This document shows, one piece after another, positions 50,664-56,860 of a DNA stretch of 56,860 bases. The DNA is taken from contig NZ_LZHW01000057.1 in NCBI RefSeq assembly GCF_001667265.1, forward strand, positions 1 to 56,860. Direction: 5' to 3'. A program made the translations under genes and the position numbers. Source of the stretch: Mycobacterium sp. ACS4331. GTDB lineage: Bacteria; Actinomycetota; Actinomycetes; Mycobacteriales; Mycobacteriaceae. A model generated the notes under the pieces. The model searched no databases. It had not been told where the DNA came from and worked only from the letters and a program-made list of their open reading frames with translations. Position 1 is the stretch's first letter. Each line of letters starts with the position of its first letter.

Positions 50664-52568
50664 GAATTGTTCACGACGTCACTCGACTGGGGCAACGAGC
50701 TGGTCGTCTCGTTGTGGTGGATCGCGCGGTGGTGGGCCTACACCGCCGCCGCCACCCTGGTCGTCCTGTTCCTGATCGGCCGGTTCACCAGCTGGGGCCG
50801 CCAGTACTGGCGCATCACGGGCGCCTACTTCACCGGGCGAGAAACCCGGGTGAAGGTGTGGCTGTGGCTGTCACTGATCCTGCTGCTGGTGGTCGCGGGC
50901 GTGCGGATCGACGTGCTGCTGAGCTACTGGAACAACGACATGTACTCGGCCGCACAGATGGGCGTCACCGGTGAGAACCCGGAGGTCCGCGATTCCGGTG
51001 TGCACGGCTTCTGGACGTCGTGGATCGTCTTCGCGGCCCTGGCGACCCTGCATGTGGTCCGCACCATGGTCGACCTGTGGTTCATGCAGCGGTTCATGCT
51101 CGCCTGGCGGGCCTGGCTGACCGATCGGATGACCGGAGACTGGCTCGACGGGCACGCCTACTACCGGACGCGTTTCATCGATCACACGATCGACAACCCC
51201 GATCAGCGCATCCAGGCCGACATCGACATCTTCACCACGGGTGTCGACTCGCTGCCGAACACGCCCAACAAGCTCACCACCAGCACGCTGCTGTTCGGTG
51301 CGATCGAGGCCATCCTGTCGGTGGTCTCGTTCACCGCGATCCTGTGGAACCTGTCGGGCGAGCTCAATCTGTTCGGCTTCACAATGCCCCGCGCGATGTT
51401 CTGGGTGGGCCTGCTGTACGTGGTGATCGCCACGATCATCGCCTTCTGGATCGGTCGCCCGATCATCCGGCGCGCATTCGACAACGAGAAGTACAACGCG
51501 GCGTTCCGTTATGCGCTGGTGCGCCTGCGTGATGCGGCCGAGGCGGTCGCGTTCTACCGCGGCGAACTGGCCGAACGCCTGCAACTGCGCAAGCGCTTCG
51601 ACCCGGTGGTGGCGAACTACCGCCGCTACATCAACCGGATGGCGGGCTTTTTGGGATGGAACCTGTCGATCAGCCAGTCCATCGTGCCGCTGCCCTGGCT
51701 CATCCAGGCCCCCCGGATGTTCGCCGGAGAGATCAAGCTCGGTGACGTCACCCAGACCGCGTCGGCGTTCAGTTCCGTCACCACCGGCGTGTCGTTCTTC
51801 CGCAACGCCTACGACAACTTCGCCGGCTGGCGGGCGTCGATCATCCGTCTGCACGGACTCGTGGTGGCCAACGAGGAGGGCCGCGCGCTGCCGACGCTCA
51901 ACGTCGAACCCAGCCGCGGTGACGTCGTGGAGCTCACCGACGTCGAGGTCCGCACCCCGGCCGGCGAACGGCTGATCGACGACCTCGACCTGAGCCTGAA
52001 CTCCGGTGACACGCTGATCATCTCGGGCCAGTCCGGCACCGGGAAGACGACACTGCTCCGCAGTCTCGCGCAGCTGTGGCCGTTCACCAGCGGCACCCTG
52101 CACTGTCCGGCCGGCGAGCACGAGACGATGTTTCTGTCACAGCTGCCCTATGTGCCGCTGGGTGATCTGCGCGCCGTGGTGTCCTACCCGCAGCAGCCCG
52201 GCGACATCCCCGACGCCGACCTCATCGCGGTGCTGGAGAAGGTCGCGTTGCCGCAGTGCGCACAACGCCTCGACGAGGTGGACGACTGGGCCAAACGGCT
52301 CTCCCCCGGCGAGCAGCAGCGCATCGCGTTCGCCCGCATCCTGCTCACGCGGCCCAAGGCGGTGTTCCTCGACGAGGCCAGCTCGGCGCTCGACGAGGGA
52401 CTCGAGCACATGCTCTACAGCCTCGTGCGCACCGAACTGCCCGACACGATCCTGGTCAGCGTCGCGCACCGGTCGACCGTGGGCCAGCACCACGAGCAGC
52501 GCCTCGAACTGCTCGGAGACGGCCAGTGGCGGCTCATCCCGTGCGAGGAGGCGACGGCACCGGTCTAG
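50661..52568 (+). CDS. bacA: BacA/SbmA-like ABC transporter (Rv1819c-like)
   Basis: A 635-residue fused membrane/ATPase protein. The N-terminal ~380 residues carry six helices of the SbmA/BacA-like fold ('[19 protein letters not shown]', '[11 protein letters not shown]', '[31 protein letters not shown]', '[14 protein letters not shown]'). The ATPase has Walker A '[13 protein letters not shown]', the signature '[16 protein letters not shown]' and Walker B '[14 protein letters not shown]'. Rv1819c imports vitamin B12 and hydrophilic peptides such as bleomycin through a large cavity, so the same role is likely. The TAG lies in a CTAG shared with the convergent KstD-like gene. Confidence 0.93.
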   Translation: MELFTTSLDWGNELVVSLWWIARWWAYTAAATLVVLFLIGRFTSWGRQYWRITGAYFTGRETRVKVWLWLSLILLLVVAGVRIDVLLSYWNNDMYSAAQMGVTGENPEVRDSGVHGFWTSWIVFAALATLHVVRTMVDLWFMQRFMLAWRAWLTDRMTGDWLDGHAYYRTRFIDHTIDNPDQRIQADIDIFTTGVDSLPNTPNKLTTSTLLFGAIEAILSVVSFTAILWNLSGELNLFGFTMPRAMFWVGLLYVVIATIIAFWIGRPIIRRAFDNEKYNAAFRYALVRLRDAAEAVAFYRGELAERLQLRKRFDPVVANYRRYINRMAGFLGWNLSISQSIVPLPWLIQAPRMFAGEIKLGDVTQTASAFSSVTTGVSFFRNAYDNFAGWRASIIRLHGLVVANEEGRALPTLNVEPSRGDVVELTDVEVRTPAGERLIDDLDLSLNSGDTLIISGQSGTGKTTLLRSLAQLWPFTSGTLHCPAGEHETMFLSQLPYVPLGDLRAVVSYPQQPGDIPDADLIAVLEKVALPQCAQRLDEVDDWAKRLSPGEQQRIAFARILLTRPKAVFLDEASSALDEGLEHMLYSLVRTELPDTILVSVAHRSTVGQHHEQRLELLGDGQWRLIPCEEATAPV

Positions 52569-54052
52569 CGGGCGTGGGTCGCCGCGTGCGCTCCGGCGCG
52601 GCGACCGAAGAACGAGCCCTCACCCAGCTGGGTGCCGCTCGAGTAGTTCTTGCCGTCCTCGGCGATGTTCGACGCGCACGCCCCCGCGGCGTACAGGCCC
52701 GGGATGGGCGTTCCGTCCGCGCGCAGCACTTCGCCGTCGAGCGACACCGCCAGGCCGCCCATGGTGAAACCCGAGTACATGGCGCGCCCCAGCGACAGGT
52801 CGAACGCCGCCCACGGACCCTGGTCCTGGACCGCGACGTAGTCGGGCTTCTTGTGGAAGTCGGGATCGTGCCCTTCGGCGGCGAACTGGTTGTAGCGGTC
52901 GAGTGTCGCCGCCAGGTTGCCCTTCGGAATGCCAAGGGCCTCTTCCATTTCCGCAACCGTCTCCCAACCGTCGATGAACTTGATCAACGGCATCTCGGGC
53001 ATCTGCATGTGTGCCTCGTCGACGATCAGGTAGGCGATCTGATCGGGTTGTTCGAGGACGAAGGCCGATGTCCGTGAGTGGTAGGAGTCCTCAGCGACGA
53101 ACCGCTGACCGTCCTTGTTGACGATCACGCCCGTGAGCAGGATCTCCGGGGGGTATGCCGCGGCGGTGATGAACAGGTGGTCGAGGTTCTTGGCCACGCC
53201 GCCGGCCGACACACCCATGCGGATGCCGAGGCCGTCATCGTTGGGGTTGCCCAGGATGTAGGGCGCAACGGTGCCGTGGTGCTTGGTCTTTCGCTCCTGC
53301 CCCAACGCCGGCGTGTGCTCGGCGACCATCTCGGCATTCATCGCGAACCCGCCCGCGGCGATGACGACCGACTTGGCCTTGACCGCACCGGTCTCGCCGA
53401 AGTGCTTCCAGCTGACCCCCACGACCGCACCGTCGTCGTCGACGATGAGGCCCGTGACACCGGTTTCGTAGCGCAGTTGCACACCGAGCGAGTCGGCCCG
53501 CTTGAGCAGAAGCTCGATCACCATCGCCGCGCCGCCGAGTTCACCGGGGACGGGCACGGAGTGTCCGCGTGGCGCCGGCTTGGCCTGCTCGTCGAAGGGC
53601 CACACCTTCTCATTGCCCGTGTAGGACAACCCCTCGGTTCCCGGCGGCACGACGACCTTGCCGGGGTAGAAGCTGCGTTCGAACTGAAAGCCCAAGTCCT
53701 CCAACCAGTTGAAATGCTCGACGCTGCCCTCGCAGTAGGCGCGGATCTTCTCGTGGTCGGGTTCATGGGCGACGGCGACCAGGTACTTGTACATCTCCTC
53801 GGCGGTGTCGTCATGCCCGGTGGCCTGCTGCACGGCGGTGCCGCCGCCGAGGTAGAAGTGTCCACCCGCCATCGACGTGGTCCCGCCCGCCGCCGCGGCG
53901 CGTTCGAGCACCAGGACGTTGGCCCCGGCCGCCGCCGCACTGACCGCCGCGCAACCCCCGGCGATTCCGAAGCCGATCACCACGACATCGACGTCGTCGG
54001 ACCACTGTTCGACGGTGCTGGCGTTACGGGTTGCCGGGATCTCGGTGCTCAC
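52565..54052 (-). CDS. FAD-binding 3-ketosteroid dehydrogenase-like flavoprotein (Rv1817-like)
   Basis: A 495-residue flavoprotein of the fumarate reductase/KstD superfamily. The FAD turn is '[49 protein letters not shown]' (from residue ~23), and the C-terminal substrate/FAD segment is '[37 protein letters not shown]'. The family catalyses flavin-dependent desaturations, for example of 3-ketosteroids; the substrate here is unknown. Its GTG overlaps the stop of the VOC gene by 4 bases, so the two are a transcriptional and translational unit. A complete match in position to Rv1817 supports an ancestral locus. Confidence 0.85.
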   Translation of the reverse strand: MSTEIPATRNASTVEQWSDDVDVVVIGFGIAGGCAAVSAAAAGANVLVLERAAAAGGTTSMAGGHFYLGGGTAVQQATGHDDTAEEMYKYLVAVAHEPDHEKIRAYCEGSVEHFNWLEDLGFQFERSFYPGKVVVPPGTEGLSYTGNEKVWPFDEQAKPAPRGHSVPVPGELGGAAMVIELLLKRADSLGVQLRYETGVTGLIVDDDGAVVGVSWKHFGETGAVKAKSVVIAAGGFAMNAEMVAEHTPALGQERKTKHHGTVAPYILGNPNDDGLGIRMGVSAGGVAKNLDHLFITAAAYPPEILLTGVIVNKDGQRFVAEDSYHSRTSAFVLEQPDQIAYLIVDEAHMQMPEMPLIKFIDGWETVAEMEEALGIPKGNLAATLDRYNQFAAEGHDPDFHKKPDYVAVQDQGPWAAFDLSLGRAMYSGFTMGGLAVSLDGEVLRADGTPIPGLYAAGACASNIAEDGKNYSSGTQLGEGSFFGRRAGAHAATHAR

Positions 54053-54552
54053 ACTTGCTCCTGCTTGATGTAGTCGAAGAAGGTCTTGATCTCGTCTGGG
54101 ATGTAGGCGATCTCGATGTACGGCACGCCTGCCTCCGGCGCACTGACGTAGGCGAACTCCATGCCACCGGGCATGACGCCACGGGTGACGACCTCGGCGC
54201 CGTCGGCCTGCGCCTCGGCCACGGCCACGGCGAACGCCGCGGTGTCGTCTGCCGTGACGCAGACATGGTGCAGTCCGGTGCCGCCGGCACGCAGGAAGTC
54301 ATCGTAGATGTTGTCGCCGCGCACCGGCCGGATGAGTTCGACCTGCATGTCGCCGGCGTAGCTGAGCGAGATGTCGGCGACGTAGTCGGCTGGGACGCCG
54401 CGGTACGTGCAGGACTCGGGGCCGAAATGCACCTCGGGCATGCGGATCCATTTCCGGGCGCCCAGGAGCGCGGTCAGCGCGGTCTCGGTCGCGTCGAGGT
54501 CACGCGTCACCCACGCGATCTGGACAGGCGTCCGGACACTAGTGCTCATCAT
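54049..54552 (-). CDS. VOC-superfamily (glyoxalase/dioxygenase-fold) protein
   Basis: A 167-residue protein with paired beta-alpha-beta-beta-beta modules. 'VQIAWVTRDLDATETALTALLGARKW' begins the first and 'GTGLHHVCVTADDTAAFAVAVAEAQADGAEVVTRG' the second; the His in 'LHHVCV' and the Glu in 'PYIEIAY' are typical metal ligands. It may be an isomerase, epimerase or dioxygenase acting on the product or substrate of the coupled flavoprotein. Start choice: ATG 54552 or the adjacent ATG 54549; TATCCT (54563-54558) fits a -10 for a leaderless transcript starting there. Confidence 0.75.
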   Translation of the reverse strand: MMSTSVRTPVQIAWVTRDLDATETALTALLGARKWIRMPEVHFGPESCTYRGVPADYVADISLSYAGDMQVELIRPVRGDNIYDDFLRAGGTGLHHVCVTADDTAAFAVAVAEAQADGAEVVTRGVMPGGMEFAYVSAPEAGVPYIEIAYIPDEIKTFFDYIKQEQV

Positions 54553-54641
54553 GTCGAAGGATAGCCCAGTGCCCTCGGGGCACGTGGAAACAACCTGACA
54601 ACTGCGACGATCGGGGCTCGCCTGCACGATCAGAACACGTT

Positions 54642-55337
54642 CTATTCGGTGGCGAACGAGGCCAGAACCAGACGCAGCTGAAGGTCGAAGACCTCGGCGG
54701 CGTCGGTGATCGTGTCGGCCCCGTACTGCCCGAACACCTCAAGGCTGACGGCGCCGATCAGGGCGGCCCACAGCACGAACCCCCGCGCCACCGCACCGTC
54801 TCCGCCGGCGAAGTCGAACTCGTCGCAGAGTCGGCGGAAGTCTGCCGAAACGGTCTGCGCGACAACGATGTCGGCGTCGGGAATGGCGCCGCTGGCCACC
54901 CCGGACCCGATCGCCTCGAACAGTGCGCGGACGACCCGGGTGCCGGGCGCGACGGTGACGTCGCGCGGCGCGTGGTAGCCGGGCACGGGACTGCCGTACA
55001 GCAGCGCCCAGCGGGCCGGATGCTGCACCGCCCACCGGCGCACGGCATGCGCGATCTCCATCACCTGCCGGTCCCACGCACCCGCACCGACCCGGGTGCG
55101 GGCCTCGTCCACCGCATCGGCGAGCTCGGTGTAGGCGTCGACGAGCAACAGGGTCAACAGTTCGTCGCGACTCGCGACGTACCGGTAGACCGCCGAGGAC
55201 ACCATCCCCAACTCGCGCGCCACCGCGCGCAGTGACAGTCCGGCCGCCCCGTCGGTCGCCAGGTGCCGCCGCCCGATCTCGATGACCTGCGCCTCGATCC
55301 GTTCCCGCGTCTCGGCTCGCTTACCCACGGACGCCAT
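54642..55337 (-). CDS. TetR-family transcriptional regulator
   Basis: A 231-residue repressor. The helix-turn-helix is 'RRHLATDGAAGLSLRAVARELGMVSSAVYRYVASRDELLTLLL' (residues ~20-62). The C-terminal ligand domain includes 'RRWAVQHPARWALLYGSPVPGYHAP', which is the TetR_C_13/WHG-type pattern. The ATG at 55337 gives MASVGKRAETRERI. It lies upstream of the VOC/KstD-like unit in the same direction and divergent from the deazaflavin nitroreductase-family gene; the palindrome at 55352-55364 is its probable operator. Confidence 0.88.
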   Translation of the reverse strand: MASVGKRAETRERIEAQVIEIGRRHLATDGAAGLSLRAVARELGMVSSAVYRYVASRDELLTLLLVDAYTELADAVDEARTRVGAGAWDRQVMEIAHAVRRWAVQHPARWALLYGSPVPGYHAPRDVTVAPGTRVVRALFEAIGSGVASGAIPDADIVVAQTVSADFRRLCDEFDFAGGDGAVARGFVLWAALIGAVSLEVFGQYGADTITDAAEVFDLQLRLVLASFATE

Positions 55338-55351
55338 TCTGGCACAAATAG

Positions 55352-55364
55352 AGAGCACCGCTCT
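55352..55364. promoter_or_regulatory. Inverted repeat AGAGC-ACC-GCTCT, candidate TetR operator
   Basis: A perfect 5-3-5 inverted repeat lies 15 bases upstream of the TetR start and about 60 bases before the divergent gene. A partial copy of its left arm (AGAGCA) recurs near 55400. The regulator encoded next to it is the obvious candidate ligand. Confidence 0.5.
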
Positions 55365-55425
55365 TGAATTCAGCACCGCGCCGTGACACCCTGAAACGAG
55401 AGCAGTGTTCACAAAGGAGGATTGG

Positions 55426-55866
55426 ATGGCCACTCGATACGAAGCACCCGGGTTGGCGGCGCGAACGGCCAACAGCGTCCTGCGCTGGCTCGCCGAGTCC
55501 GGCGTCAGCATCGCCGGCACCTGCGCGCTGCGGATCCGCGGCCGCAAGACGGGCAGGATGCGCAGCGTCGTGGTGAATCTGCTGTCGATCGACGGCATCG
55601 ACTACGTCGTCTCCCCGCGGGGCCACACCCAGTGGGTCCGCAACGCGCGAGCCGCGGGAGCGGTCGAGATCGGACCCCGCTGGCGTCGGCGCACCCGAAC
55701 GATCGTCGAGCTCGACGACGACGCGAAGTCCGAGGTGCTGCGACGCTACCTGCAGCGGTGGTTCTGGGAGGTCAAGGGCCACATCGCGGGCCTGACACCG
55801 GATTCCGACGATGGGCAGTTGCGCGCCGCGGCCCCGGACATCCCGGTTTTCGCGCTCGCGGACTGA
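55426..55866 (+). CDS. Deazaflavin-dependent nitroreductase (Ddn/DUF385) family protein
   Basis: A 146-residue member of the split-barrel Ddn/FDOR family. 'TCALRIRGRKTGRMRSVVVNLLSIDGIDYVVSPRGHTQWVRNARAAG' (residues ~33-80) is the F420-binding core with the GRKTG turn. Members reduce nitroimidazoles or quinones with F420H2 or bind lipids. The ATG at 55426 has an ideal AAAGGAGG 5 bases upstream; an ATG at 55405 is upstream of that site. It is divergent from the TetR gene, so it is likely a target. Confidence 0.82.
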   Translation: MATRYEAPGLAARTANSVLRWLAESGVSIAGTCALRIRGRKTGRMRSVVVNLLSIDGIDYVVSPRGHTQWVRNARAAGAVEIGPRWRRRTRTIVELDDDAKSEVLRRYLQRWFWEVKGHIAGLTPDSDDGQLRAAAPDIPVFALAD

Positions 55867-55885
55867 CCCGCCGGACCAGCAGCCC

Positions 55886-56590
55886 TCAGGCGACCGGGCG
55901 GATGAACGACGCGGTGTTCACGACGCCGACGTCTTCGCTGACCTGACCGGACGTGGCCTCCCACGACACGGCCGCCGGGAAGCCGCCCCACGTGCTGTTG
56001 AAGATTCCGACCAACACCGCGCGGTCGCCGTCGAGGACATAGACCGGGCCTCCGGAGTCACCCTTCTGACTCACGACACCGTTGGCCATGGTGAACCAGC
56101 CGTTGTTGACCCGCTCGACGGTCCCGCAGCTCTCACCCGTGATGATGCCGAAGTGGCAGATCGGCTGTCCCTGCGCAGGCACCCGGCCCGGCTCGGACTC
56201 CAGGGCGCGCCCCCCGGGAAGAATGTTGTTGACGGCGACATCGTCGTTCAACACGATGGCGCCGTAGTCGGCGATCAGATCCTCGGTGCGCACGGTGGCG
56301 CCGTTGGGCGTGTTGTCGCGGTACGCCGCGAGACTGCCGATCGCCACGCCGCTCGCATCCGTCACAGGTCCCTCGCCGCGGCAGTGCCCGGCAGTGAAGG
56401 CCACCCGCAGGACAGGGTCGACGTAACCGAGCGTGCAGACATTGGCGGCATGCCGAATCTCCATGCCCGGGTGCACCAGAACCGGTGCGGCGGCGGCCGG
56501 TACGGCCGGCGTCGCCAGAAGAAGCGCGCCGACCGCCGACGTCACGGCGGAGCACACCGCTGCAATTGACCTCATCCTCAGACCGCGCAC
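55886..56590 (-). CDS. Secreted trypsin-like serine protease-fold protein (Rv1815-like)
   Basis: A 234-residue exported protein. The signal peptide covers residues ~1-35 ('[22 protein letters not shown]'). The chymotrypsin-type triad is visible: H69 in 'AFTAGHC', D108 in '[10 protein letters not shown]' and S179 in 'QKGDSGGPV'. Four cysteines may form two disulfides (Cys52/Cys70 and the pair in '[12 protein letters not shown]'). It resembles Rv1815. The GTG at 56590 has GGAG 7-8 bases upstream; an ATG five codons later is also possible. No substrate is known. Confidence 0.85.
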   Translation of the reverse strand: MRGLRMRSIAAVCSAVTSAVGALLLATPAVPAAAAPVLVHPGMEIRHAANVCTLGYVDPVLRVAFTAGHCRGEGPVTDASGVAIGSLAAYRDNTPNGATVRTEDLIADYGAIVLNDDVAVNNILPGGRALESEPGRVPAQGQPICHFGIITGESCGTVERVNNGWFTMANGVVSQKGDSGGPVYVLDGDRAVLVGIFNSTWGGFPAAVSWEATSGQVSEDVGVVNTASFIRPVA

Positions 56591-56860
56591 CGGCAGCTCC
56601 GATCACTAGGTGTCCGCGGCGTGGGGGCCCCGGCCAGATCCATGCGTTACCCAGTTATCGGTCAATAGAGATCAGTTCGTTACCGTTTCCCTGAAAACAT
56701 TTTCCCGCAATTTCTGGTAGGCGGTCCCGGCCCGAGGCTGCGGCCTCCCGACACGAGAACGGCGGGCCCCAACACAGGGGGTAGGGGCCCCCCCGAGGGG
56801 GGGGTTTTAAAAGAGGGGAAATTGAACACCGGGGCCCCCAGGAAAAAGGCACGGGTGGGC
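56591..56860. other. Upstream region of the protease gene and low-quality window end
   Basis: From 56591 to about 56720 the sequence is AT-richer than average and should hold the promoter of the minus-strand protease gene; a TTGACC (56671-56666 on the minus strand) is present without a clear -10. From about 56745 to the end the sequence has runs of G, C and A out of character with the rest (for example around 56780-56820). No gene is supported. Confidence 0.5.

Overview
The window is a GC-rich actinobacterial chromosome segment from a mycobacterium, most likely a fast-growing Mycolicibacterium close to M. smegmatis. The basis is gene content and order: read from right to left it follows the M. 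tuberculosis segment from about Rv1815 to Rv1862 (trypsin-like protein, flavoprotein, Rv1819c-type ABC transporter, secA2, pgsA2, DUF881/Sbp genes, gcvH, garA, MerR genes, gcvP, VWA protein, glcB, two CNNM genes, guaB1, gnd1, blaR/blaI, urease, ndh, apa, adhA). Rv numbers are from memory of that genome, not from a search. No rRNA, tRNA, insertion sequence or CRISPR array was seen. The last ~110 bases are homopolymer-rich and look like a poor-quality contig end.

Layout. 1-5242: an aldehyde dehydrogenase fragment and a double-domain class III CoA-transferase, divergent from a phosphoketolase. 5290-9576: CPBP protease, zinc alcohol dehydrogenase, an Acg-type nitroreductase with DosR-like boxes in its shared promoter region, a GlsB-type membrane protein and the secreted antigen Apa. 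9899-13051: atypical SDR, LLM flavin oxidoreductase, type II NADH dehydrogenase. 13048-17397: urease operon ureABCFGD (no ureE). 17468-20470: thioesterase, a candidate iron-responsive sRNA (MrsI-like), a FhuF-like gene with a strong IdeR box, a small ORF, blaI and an M56 peptidase. 20542-23493: gnd and guaB1. 23446-27135: iron(III) ABC transporter fbpABC with an IdeR box. 27311-30771: small ORF, two CNNM/CBS membrane proteins, a conserved protein usually called 3-methyladenine DNA glycosylase. 30902-35533: malate synthase G and a VWA membrane protein. 35598-37501: MFS pump with a divergent HxlR regulator. 37543-46491: glycine cleavage and regulation block (gcvP under a tandem glycine riboswitch, resR, bifunctional nuclease, MerR, garA, gcvH), then DUF881-Sbp-DUF881-pgsA. 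46516-52568: secA2, FAD monooxygenase, BacA-like ABC transporter. 52565-56590: KstD-like flavoprotein with a VOC protein, TetR regulator, deazaflavin nitroreductase-family protein, secreted trypsin-like protein.

Themes. Iron: three IdeR-like boxes serve an sRNA, a FhuF-like reductase candidate and a ferric ABC importer, all within 9.2 kb. Glycine, glyoxylate and 2-oxoglutarate: glcB, gcvP, gcvH and garA lie together. Redox and hypoxia: ndh, Acg-type nitroreductase, adh. Many genes are packed with 1-11 base overlaps, and four convergent pairs share overlapping stop codons, three of them as the tetranucleotide CTAG.

The most interesting element is the 100-base segment at 17937-18036 with its IdeR box, -10 element and 15-bp terminator hairpin. 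Its position and design match the mycobacterial iron-sparing sRNA MrsI (ncRv11846).
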